Assembly: GCA_018366495.1 (NCBI GenBank)
Contig: JAGZHZ010000019.1
Location: forward strand, 1 to 50,208
DNA: 50,208 nt
Source of the DNA: Clostridiales bacterium
Lineage (GTDB): Bacteria; Bacillota; Clostridia; Lachnospirales; Lachnospiraceae
Reading direction: 5' to 3'
Shown: positions 32,771 through 40,392 of the stretch, one piece after another
How the letters are laid out: the number at the start of each line of letters is the position of its first letter
Position numbering within the stretch: position 1 is the first letter of the stretch
Translations under genes and position numbers: made by a program
The notes under the pieces: generated by a model
Database searches by the model: none
What the model saw: only the letters and a program-made list of their open reading frames with translations
What the model was told of the DNA's origin: nothing

Positions 32771-33605
32771 AAAGTACTGGTATCAAGAGTGGAAAAACGC
32801 AGCAGAACGTTCAACATTTTCTGAAATTTATCCACAGGCAGATCTGTGCTGGGATCATGCAGCATCAACCTACGATCTAGGCATGGGAAACAGTCTGGAA
32901 CGTGTAGATGTTGTGTTGGAAGAATTGAAAAAAATGGGATATAGCCGGGATACACTTCAAAGTGTTCTGGATGTTGGAAGCGGAACTGGTACGTATACAC
33001 TTCCTTTTGCTCATATTTACAAAAAGGTAACAGCGATCGACTGTTCTTTGGAAATGAATAATTGTTTGCGAAAAAAAGCAGAAAAGACTGGACGAGATAT
33101 CACAATTATAACGGATGATTTTATGGATCATCTGTTTACTAATACATATGATCTGGTGTTTGCAAGCATGAATCCTGGAACATATCGTCCAGATGCCTTT
33201 GAAAAAATGCTGAGCTTGACAAAAAAAGTACTGATCTATGTTGGAATTATCCCTAGACCGGCAGTTTCATCAGAGCGGCGGTCATTGGAGGAAATTTTAT
33301 TTGATGTAAAACTGACGCATGGAGGAAGCAACGACGTAAAATATCCGTATGAATTATTAAAAGCTAAAGGATATCATCCATATATTCGGGAAGCTGCCTG
33401 TAGATGGGAATATATGGAAGATGTAGAACTGGCTATCCAGAGAAAAAAAGATTTGTATGAAAAGGTTCCACAGCATCATAAAAACTGGAAGGGGGAATTA
33501 GAAAATTATATACAGAGTCAGGTTGTGGATGGCCAAATTGTTCAAAAAGGAGATTCTCAACTGGGAATCGTTATTTGCAATGTAGAAGAAAAGATAGAAA
33601 AATAA
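32760..33605 (+). CDS. Class I SAM-dependent methyltransferase
   Basis: 281 aa. SAM-binding motif I VLDVGSGTGTYT at about 69-80, motif II VTAIDCSLEM at 90-99, motif post-II region DDFMDHLFTNTYDLVFASMNPGT. The N-terminal 45 residues (YWYQEWKNAAERSTF...WDHAASTYDL) are usual in small-molecule methyltransferases. Substrate unknown. The 11-bp overlap with the ATPase gene means that methylation and uptake are translationally linked, so the enzyme may modify the imported ligand or a carrier compound; this is inference. No own promoter. Last gene of the cassette, ending 14 bp before the right direct repeat. Confidence 0.85.
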   Translation: MKDEKYWYQEWKNAAERSTFSEIYPQADLCWDHAASTYDLGMGNSLERVDVVLEELKKMGYSRDTLQSVLDVGSGTGTYTLPFAHIYKKVTAIDCSLEMNNCLRKKAEKTGRDITIITDDFMDHLFTNTYDLVFASMNPGTYRPDAFEKMLSLTKKVLIYVGIIPRPAVSSERRSLEEILFDVKLTHGGSNDVKYPYELLKAKGYHPYIREAACRWEYMEDVELAIQRKKDLYEKVPQHHKNWKGELENYIQSQVVDGQIVQKGDSQLGIVICNVEEKIEK

Positions 33606-33618
33606 CAGAAAAGATTAC

Positions 33619-33666
33619 TAAAAAGCAGCATAAGGAATCCTTTCTCTTTTTGCCTATTGGAGTATT
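33619..33666. repeat. 48-bp direct repeat, right copy
   Basis: Copy of 26717-26764 with 4 changes in 48. Behind it the bases ATAATTGGTATATAATTGG (33671-33689) are complementary to TATACCAATTATAT at 26991-27004, so the cassette also carries a 13- to 14-bp inverted match near its ends. Confidence 0.8.
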
Positions 33667-33686
33667 TTTTATAATTGGTATATAAT
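33657..33686 (+). promoter_or_regulatory. recD2 promoter, -35 within the direct repeat
   Basis: TTGGAG (33657-33662), 18-bp spacer, TATAAT (33681-33686). The -35 is formed by the last bases of the right repeat; the left copy has the same TTGGAG but no TATAAT behind it. Confidence 0.55.
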
Positions 33687-33787
33687 TGGTAAGAGAAAAG
33701 AAAAATAGGCATGAGGGTATCTAAAAGAAAGGGAATTTTGAATTTTCCAAAAAGGCTGGTGAGATATCCGACAAAGGGGGAAAAACG

Positions 33788-35953
33788 ATGGATTATCTGC
33801 GATGTGTGGTGGAGCGAATTACATATCAGAATACAGAAAATGGATATACCGTGCTGAAGTGTGCCGCAAAAAATTATAAGGATCTTGTGACTGTCGTAGG
33901 GATTATGCCTGAGATCCATGTAGGAGCGGTACTGTCTTTGGAAGGAATGTGGAAGATGGACTCCAAATATGGCAGACAGTTTTCAGCAGAAAAATTTGAG
34001 GAAACTCTTCCGGCTACTGTTTATGGAATCGAAAAATATCTGGGATCGGGACTGATAAAAGGAGTCGGACCAAAGTTTGCAAAGAGAATCGTGGCAAAAT
34101 TCGGAAAAGATACGCTGGATATCATTGAGAAAAATCCAGATGCTCTGAACAATGTGGAGGGCATTGGGAAAGTCCGTGTGGAGCGGATCAAAAAGAGCTG
34201 GCAGGAACAAAAAGAGATCAAAAATATTATGCTTTTTCTGCAGAGCCATGAAGTAAGCACTTCCCATGCTACAAGGATTTTTAAAACGTACGGCAATAAA
34301 AGTATTCAGATTGTACAGGAAAATCCATACCGTCTGGCAGATGATATCTGGGGAATCGGGTTTAAGACAGCTGACAGAATTGCTGAAAAAATGGGATTCG
34401 AGAAAGACCGTTTTATCCGTCTTCGGAGCGGAATCTTATATGCACTCAACAAACTTGCTGAGAATGGACACTGCTTTGCAGTGAGGGATCAGCTGATTCA
34501 AAAAGCGAAAGAATTGCTGGAGACAGATATCCCGGAACTGGAAATCACACTGGATGAGATGATGCGCACGGGGGACGTCATTCGATATGAGGAGGCGATT
34601 TATCTGCCGCCTTTTTATTATTCAGAGACGGGATGTGCCAAACGGCTGCTCAGGCTTCTTGAGACAAAGAGTGAGACAAAGGCTGATGCGGAAAACATAG
34701 TAAAGAGTGTAATTCAGAATGCTGCGATCGCTTATGATGAAATACAGGAGGAGGCAATACGGACTGCAGTTAACTCCAAAGTGATGGTGCTGACAGGCGG
34801 ACCGGGAACAGGAAAAACGACAACGACGATGGGGATTATCTCAGCGCTCCAGATGATGGGATGCCAGATTCTATTGGCTGCGCCGACAGGCAGGGCAGCA
34901 AAAAGAATGGCAGAGACAACTGGCATGGAAGCGAAGACGATTCACCGTCTGCTGGAGTATAAGATGCCCGACGGATATCAGAAAAATGAGGAACATCCGC
35001 TGGAGGGAGATGTTCTGATTTTAGACGAGTGTTCGATGGTGGACGTTATGCTGATGTATAATCTTTTAAAGGCGGTGCCGCCGCAGATGTCGCTGATTCT
35101 GGTAGGAGACACGGATCAGCTTCCGAGTGTGGGTCCGGGAAATGTATTAAAAGATGTGATTGCCTCCGGCATTGTCCCTGTGATTCGTCTGACCAGAATT
35201 TTCCGTCAGGCACAAGGCAGCCGGATTATCATGAATGCTCACAGAATCAATCGGGGAGAGCCCATTGATATGCGGGGCGGAAAGGATTCGGATTTTTTCT
35301 TTGCACAGAAGGAGACGAATGAGGAGGTCGTCGATACACTTGTACGGTACTGTACGAAAAATCTTCCAAATTATTATCATGTGGATGCATTTCGTGATAT
35401 ACAGGTTCTGACGCCGATGCAGAGGGGAATTTGTGGCGCCGCAAATCTGAATCAACTGCTGCAGGAAGCGATGAATCCGTGCAGTCTGTTTCTGAAAAGA
35501 GGCGGAACGCAGTACCGCCTTGGGGACAAAGTGATGCAGATCCGGAATAATTATGATAAAGAAGTATTTAATGGGGATATCGGAACGATTTCTAAGGTAG
35601 ATATAGAAGAGCGGGAGCTGGCTGTCTGCTACGACGGCAGAGATGTGACTTACGATATCAGCGAGCTGGACGAGCTGACTCTGGCATATGCAGTTACGAT
35701 TCATAAATCGCAGGGAAGCGAATATCCGATTGTCGTGATGCCGTTTACAATGAGCCACTTTGTCATGCTGCAAAGAAATCTGCTCTATACAGGTGTGACG
35801 AGGGCAAAGAAAATTTTAGTTTTGATCGGTGAAAAAAAAGCTGTTTTTTATGCGGTTGGAAATGAGACAACGACAGGAAGAAATACGAAACTGGCAGAAT
35901 ATCTGGCAAAGAACAGCAAGAGAGAAGAAGAGGAAAAAAAGAGTTTTGACTAG
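33788..35953 (+). CDS. recD2: ATP-dependent DNA helicase RecD2
   Basis: 721 aa. Superfamily 1B 5'-3' helicase of the RecBC-independent RecD2 type, with roles in repair and replication fork maintenance. The N-terminal OB-like part (YLRCVVERITYQNTENGYTVLKC) and helix-hairpin-helix modules (YLGSGLIKGVGPKFAKRIV; LNNVEGIGKVRVERIKKSW) precede the motor. Motor motifs: Walker A GGPGTGKTTTT near 336-346, APTGRAAKRM, LILDECSMVDV, GDTDQLPSVGPGNVL, and C-terminal TLAYAVTIHKSQGSEYP and VTRAKKILVL. Normal length. GGGGG precedes the ATG. Confidence 0.95.
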   Translation: MDYLRCVVERITYQNTENGYTVLKCAAKNYKDLVTVVGIMPEIHVGAVLSLEGMWKMDSKYGRQFSAEKFEETLPATVYGIEKYLGSGLIKGVGPKFAKRIVAKFGKDTLDIIEKNPDALNNVEGIGKVRVERIKKSWQEQKEIKNIMLFLQSHEVSTSHATRIFKTYGNKSIQIVQENPYRLADDIWGIGFKTADRIAEKMGFEKDRFIRLRSGILYALNKLAENGHCFAVRDQLIQKAKELLETDIPELEITLDEMMRTGDVIRYEEAIYLPPFYYSETGCAKRLLRLLETKSETKADAENIVKSVIQNAAIAYDEIQEEAIRTAVNSKVMVLTGGPGTGKTTTTMGIISALQMMGCQILLAAPTGRAAKRMAETTGMEAKTIHRLLEYKMPDGYQKNEEHPLEGDVLILDECSMVDVMLMYNLLKAVPPQMSLILVGDTDQLPSVGPGNVLKDVIASGIVPVIRLTRIFRQAQGSRIIMNAHRINRGEPIDMRGGKDSDFFFAQKETNEEVVDTLVRYCTKNLPNYYHVDAFRDIQVLTPMQRGICGAANLNQLLQEAMNPCSLFLKRGGTQYRLGDKVMQIRNNYDKEVFNGDIGTISKVDIEERELAVCYDGRDVTYDISELDELTLAYAVTIHKSQGSEYPIVVMPFTMSHFVMLQRNLLYTGVTRAKKILVLIGEKKAVFYAVGNETTTGRNTKLAEYLAKNSKREEEEKKSFD

Positions 35954-36177
35954 GACAAAAAAAGAGAATAAAGTCAATAAAATGCAGAACCATAGTCAAG
36001 AAAAAGCATGACAAGATCAAGAATTTTCAAATGATGAATGGTAATAAGAATGATATAATAAAATTATCAAAAAATAAACGGATCATAGATAAGAAGACAG
36101 AAATAGAGGATCTGTGGGTCTTATTTTGGGGGGAATCCGTGGTTTTGAAAAATTCGTGATTTTATGGAGGTGCAAGT

Positions 36178-37764
36178 ATGAAAAGAGGTATGAAAAAACT
36201 GTTATGCGTGGCGACAGCTTTGATGATGGTTCCTTCTGTTCCGGCATTTGCCAGCGGACTGATTGCTGAGAATCCGGCGGCGGCAAAGACTCAGCCAGTT
36301 GTTGAAGTTGAGGGCGGAAAGCTGATTGGCTTTACACGCGATGATACCTATTGTTTCTGGGGTGTGGACTATGCTTACGCAGACCGCTTCGAGCAGCCAC
36401 AGAAAGTAGAGCCTTGGGAAGGCTACCAGTTTGCACAGAGCTATGGCACAATCTCATACATCCCGGATCAGAAGGCTGTCGGTGCAGATGAGTTTGTCTG
36501 GCCGCATCGCTACTGGACACAGAGCGATCACTGTCAGAACCTGAATATCTGGACACAGAGCCTTGACCCGGAGGCAAAGAAGCCAGTTATCGTTTTCTTC
36601 CATGGCGGCGGACACACAAATGGTTCTTCCATTGAGTCTACTGCTTATGACGGACAGGCATTGTCAGAATATGGCGATGTTGTGGTTGTTACGGTAAACC
36701 ATCGTTTAAATGCAATCGGCTATCTGGATCTGTCTTCTTTTGGGGAAAAATATGAAGGAAGCGGAAATGCAGGTGCAGCGGATCTGGCTGCTTCACTGCA
36801 GTGGATTCATGATAATATCGCTCAGTTTGGCGGAGACCCAGAAAATGTAACGATTTTCGGTCAGTCCGGCGGTGGCAGCAAGGTTGCTACTTTGATGCGT
36901 CAGCCGTCAGCTGAGGGGCTGTTTGATGCAGCCGGTATGATTTCCGGCGGCGGCGTTACGATTTCTGACAACACAAATGCGAAGCTGCTCGGCGAGAGAA
37001 CAGTAGAAATCCTTGGCCTGACAGAGGAGACGATTGATGAAATTCAGACAATCGACTACCGCACGCTGCTTACTGCTGCAACACAGGCACAGGAAGAACT
37101 GAAAGAGGAGGGAATCGAGACAAGATGGGGACCGACTGCTGACGGTGTAGTCGTTATGGATGAGTTTGTAACAACAGATATTCCAGTCATCGTGTCCGGC
37201 GTATTCTCAGAGAGCGCTGTTTCTTCTTATAAATATGGCGATTTCCGTCATCATGAATGGGATGAGGCAGAGACAACGGAAAAACTGGAAGAGCGTTTTG
37301 GGGACAAGGCGGATGAACTTCTGGCTGAGTTTAACAAACTGTATCCGGAAATGGAAGACCGTGAGATGTATTTCTATAACAATACCATGAGCGGTAAATG
37401 GGATATTGCAGAAGCCCTGACAGAACTGGGCAATACGGTTTACCTCTATGAGTTCGATTATGAATCACCGGTGAATGGCGGTATCACTGCTTTCCACTGT
37501 GAAGACCTGGCATTTATTTTCCACAACCTGGATGAGCCGATGGTCAACATTGCTTATGGAGAAGATCCAAATGCTTATATTGTGCAGGATGCCATTTCAG
37601 ATGCATTTATAGCGCTGGCATATACAGGAACTCCGAGTACAGAAGAACTGCCTTGGGAAGCTTATGAGAGCGGTTCTCATAATATGATGAAATTCAATGT
37701 GGAGAGTGGTTGTGTGGATCATGATACAACAGCTTACACGGAAATTCTGAATGAAGAAAAATAA
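36178..37764 (+). CDS. Secreted type-B carboxylesterase
   Basis: 528 aa. Signal peptide with a hydrophobic core (LLCVATALMMVPSVPAFA) and cleavage likely after AFA (about 26). Type-B carboxylesterase/lipase fold: oxyanion loop FFHGGGHTNGS, nucleophile elbow IFGQSGGGSKV with the Ser in G-Q-S-G-G, and catalytic His in TAFHCEDLAFIF near residue 440. Its acidic partner is not assigned. No sortase motif, so it should be released. GGAGG with 9-nt spacing fixes the ATG at 36178. A strong terminator follows, and the LytTR/GHKL pair is just downstream. Substrate (xenobiotic, bile or lipid ester) unknown. Confidence 0.9.
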   Translation: MKRGMKKLLCVATALMMVPSVPAFASGLIAENPAAAKTQPVVEVEGGKLIGFTRDDTYCFWGVDYAYADRFEQPQKVEPWEGYQFAQSYGTISYIPDQKAVGADEFVWPHRYWTQSDHCQNLNIWTQSLDPEAKKPVIVFFHGGGHTNGSSIESTAYDGQALSEYGDVVVVTVNHRLNAIGYLDLSSFGEKYEGSGNAGAADLAASLQWIHDNIAQFGGDPENVTIFGQSGGGSKVATLMRQPSAEGLFDAAGMISGGGVTISDNTNAKLLGERTVEILGLTEETIDEIQTIDYRTLLTAATQAQEELKEEGIETRWGPTADGVVVMDEFVTTDIPVIVSGVFSESAVSSYKYGDFRHHEWDEAETTEKLEERFGDKADELLAEFNKLYPEMEDREMYFYNNTMSGKWDIAEALTELGNTVYLYEFDYESPVNGGITAFHCEDLAFIFHNLDEPMVNIAYGEDPNAYIVQDAISDAFIALAYTGTPSTEELPWEAYESGSHNMMKFNVESGCVDHDTTAYTEILNEEK

Positions 37765-37864
37765 TATTCAGAAGAATAAAAAAGAGTAAAAACTCTTAAC
37801 ATGAGATTGTGCAGTCCTCCGATGCACATCGAAATAATTGAAAAGCAGTACAGAAGTAAAACAG

Positions 37865-37920
37865 AAAAGCGTTCTTAAAAGAGGGAAAGAATCCCTGAAA
37901 ATAAGAGCGCTTTTCTTTTG
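37865..37920 (+). terminator. Terminator behind the carboxylesterase
   Basis: AAAAGCGTTCTT (37865-37876) pairs with AAGAGCGCTTTT (37903-37914), an inner GGGA/TCCC hairpin, then CTTTTG. The 314-bp gap to the next gene has no ORF worth noting besides this and the promoter at 38014-38043. Confidence 0.75.
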
Positions 37921-38013
37921 TTCTGTCTGATCTCAGAAAAGCACAGCCGTCTGTCTTTTCTGAAACTTTTGGATGAGCAGCATCAGAAAAAATATTCTGT
38001 AAATGGAATGTAA

Positions 38014-38043
38014 TTTGCATCTCTCTCACCATGATGATATACT
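38014..38043 (+). promoter_or_regulatory. Promoter of the LytTR/GHKL pair
   Basis: TTTGCA (38014-38019), 18-bp spacer, TATACT (38038-38043); the LytTR gene starts 36 bp downstream. Confidence 0.55.
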
Positions 38044-38078
38044 TCATTATAAAAATGTCCATATTAGGAGGGGGATAT

Positions 38079-38810
38079 ATGGAGGAAATAAAAGTTGCGA
38101 TTTGTGACGATGAGATTTTACTGCTGCCACAGCTTGCCGCTGTGATCAAAAGGTTTTTCCTGACGCAGAATCTGGAGACGAAGCCGGATACATTCTCGTC
38201 TTCAGCGGAACTGCTTGCAAAGCTGTACAAGTCACAATGCTATGACGTCTATTTTCTGGATATTGATATTCCGGAACAGGATGGGATTACGCTGGCTGAG
38301 AAGATCAGAGCCAAAAAGCCGCAGTCCTTGATTGTATTTATATCAGCAAAAGAAGAGATGGTGTATGATACATTTCGTGTTCAGCCTCTTGCATTTGTGC
38401 GGAAATCTTGCTTTTCACGGGATATCAAAAAAGCAATGGAAACGGTAATGGAACATTTGAGAAAACCTGCCGATACAGAGATTACATTTTATGATGAACT
38501 GGGGCATCCGATTCTTTTAAATATAAACCGTATTGCATATGTGGAGGCAAAAGAAAAATATCAGGATATTGTCAGTATTGACAGCCATCAGATGATTCGC
38601 TGTGCCATCAGCGACCTGGAAAATGCTCTGGAGCCGTACCGCTTTATTCGCATTCACAGGGGATATCTTGTCAATTTTCGATATATTTATCGGATCGATA
38701 CAAATCACATTATTTTGGATGATGGCCAGAAACTGCCTTTGAGCAGACATAGAAAAAAAGAAGTTCAGCGTCTGTTTCTCGAATATGCGCGGACAGAAAA
38801 AAGTTTCTGA
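38079..38810 (+). CDS. LytTR-family response regulator
   Basis: 243 aa. Receiver domain with acidic pocket D10/D11 and phosphoacceptor Asp61 (YFLDIDIPEQDGI), and the S/K positions FISAKEE. C-terminal LytTR DNA-binding domain (about 140-240): LNINRIAYVEAKEKYQDIVS, RFIRIHRGYLVNFRYIY and LPLSRHRKKEVQRLF. These regulators usually bind imperfect direct repeats upstream of target genes. AGGAGG supports the ATG at 38079. 75 bp before its kinase, forming an Agr/ComDE-like two-component pair, without a visible peptide gene nearby. Confidence 0.93.
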   Translation: MEEIKVAICDDEILLLPQLAAVIKRFFLTQNLETKPDTFSSSAELLAKLYKSQCYDVYFLDIDIPEQDGITLAEKIRAKKPQSLIVFISAKEEMVYDTFRVQPLAFVRKSCFSRDIKKAMETVMEHLRKPADTEITFYDELGHPILLNINRIAYVEAKEKYQDIVSIDSHQMIRCAISDLENALEPYRFIRIHRGYLVNFRYIYRIDTNHIILDDGQKLPLSRHRKKEVQRLFLEYARTEKSF

Positions 38811-38885
38811 TGGTTCAGTTTGAAAAAATGGGTTTTAATGTGAATGATTCGAGATTCAAGAATTTTTTCAGTGGGGGAATTTAAG

Positions 38886-40211
38886 ATGACTTATTCTATT
38901 TTTTCAATGCCGGAAGGAATGATTCTCAACACAGCCGGACAGTTTATCGACGCATATCTTTTTATTTATCTGATCAATGGTTTTTTTCATCCGAAAAAAG
39001 GAACAACCGTTTCAAAGAATCATATAGTTATCATGACTGTTTTGATTGCGGGAGTTTTATTTCTGGCAGATTTCTTTTCAGATAATAATTTTTATATTTA
39101 TTATGCAGCGATTTTTCTGCTTCCCCTTGTGTACAGCATGATGTTTTTTAATGAGAAATTGATTACGAAGATCATTATCTGCTCCATTTTTACAAGTCTG
39201 ATTTTATCATTTGAAAACTTAGTGATCCAGTTTCCGCACACGGAATTTATAAAAAGTCTGATTGAGACGAATCGTTTTGCATATGTTTTCCGTTTTTTTA
39301 TCCAGAGGATCGGACTGAAGGTGATGATGTTTTTCATCATAAAAAAATTGCTTCTCTGGCCGAAACAGTCAAACATTGAACTGCCTACGCCGTGCTGGTT
39401 CATGATTTTAAGCGTGTCTGTTTTTGGAAATCTTCTGCTTGTGATTTTTAAAATTCCACGCAGAATGGACGGATATGTTGTAAGGCTGGTCACATTGATT
39501 TTTCTTGTCATACTGCCTGTATTTCTGCTGCTGCTCGTAAAATATCTCTGCATGACAGGGGAGAAAAACCGGATTATCAGCGCTCAGATTTCACAGACCA
39601 AGATACAGAATCAGTATCTGATGCAGCAGCTGGATATGGTGGAATCGCTGCGAAAATTCCGCCATGACTATAAGGCGCACTTGTTTTGCATGGATACGCT
39701 GCTCAATGCCAAGAAATATGAAGAGCTGCATCAGTATCTGCTTTCTCTGCATCAGTATCAATATGAAGGCGTCCATCTGAGACGTTTTGTGGATGACGAG
39801 AGTCTGAATATTATTTTGAACCAAAAAGTGACAGTCGCTGAGAAATATGGGATTCACTTTGAAACCGATATTGTGCTTCCTACTCATGGTAAAATTGCGA
39901 TGAGTGATTTAAATTCTCTGATCGTCAATCTATGCGACAATGCGATTGAGGCGTGCGCCACTTTGCCGGATGCCAGAATTTCTCTTGATATCCATAAAGT
40001 AAAAGCATATCTGATCATTGAGATCACAAATACATCCAGAAATAATGTACAGAAGACGAATCCTGAATTTCGGACGCATAAAAGTAATCCGGAGCTTCAT
40101 GGACTTGGAATCAAAATTATAAAAAGTATCACAGAAAAATATAATGGTCAATATCATATAGTAAGTACAGAAAATTCATTTACGACGAATCTGATGCTGC
40201 TGGATGAGTGA
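38886..40211 (+). CDS. GHKL-domain sensor histidine kinase (AgrC-like)
   Basis: 441 aa. Six hydrophobic segments in residues 1-220 form the membrane sensor. The cytoplasmic part has the phosphoacceptor His260 in KFRHDYKAHLFCM (type HPK10), N box NLCDNAIEACATL and G box GLGIKIIKSITEKYNGQYHI. That architecture matches peptide-sensing kinases such as AgrC and ComD. The ATG at 38886 is preferred over 38844 because GGGGGAA precedes it. Followed by a 180-bp gap before dacA. Ligand unknown. Confidence 0.9.
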   Translation: MTYSIFSMPEGMILNTAGQFIDAYLFIYLINGFFHPKKGTTVSKNHIVIMTVLIAGVLFLADFFSDNNFYIYYAAIFLLPLVYSMMFFNEKLITKIIICSIFTSLILSFENLVIQFPHTEFIKSLIETNRFAYVFRFFIQRIGLKVMMFFIIKKLLLWPKQSNIELPTPCWFMILSVSVFGNLLLVIFKIPRRMDGYVVRLVTLIFLVILPVFLLLLVKYLCMTGEKNRIISAQISQTKIQNQYLMQQLDMVESLRKFRHDYKAHLFCMDTLLNAKKYEELHQYLLSLHQYQYEGVHLRRFVDDESLNIILNQKVTVAEKYGIHFETDIVLPTHGKIAMSDLNSLIVNLCDNAIEACATLPDARISLDIHKVKAYLIIEITNTSRNNVQKTNPEFRTHKSNPELHGLGIKIIKSITEKYNGQYHIVSTENSFTTNLMLLDE

Positions 40212-40314
40212 ACTCTCCGGCAGTATTTTTTATACTATTCTGTTTTTCAGCCTGATTTTTTTTGATAGAAAAATACTCTTTCGTCAAACCAGACGCCATG
40301 GAAGGAAACCCTGC

Positions 40315-40343
40315 TTTACAATAAGATGGGGATAGAATATAAT
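40315..40343 (+). promoter_or_regulatory. dacA promoter
   Basis: TTTACA (40315-40320), 17-bp spacer, TATAAT (40338-40343). Confidence 0.78.
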
Positions 40344-40392
40344 AAAAACAGTGGAGAAAATTCTTTTAACATATTATTCAGGAGGGAGAAGC

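Noticed and set aside
35147..35773. 208-codon minus-strand frame in recD2
   Set aside because: Antisense shadow of the helicase motor domain.
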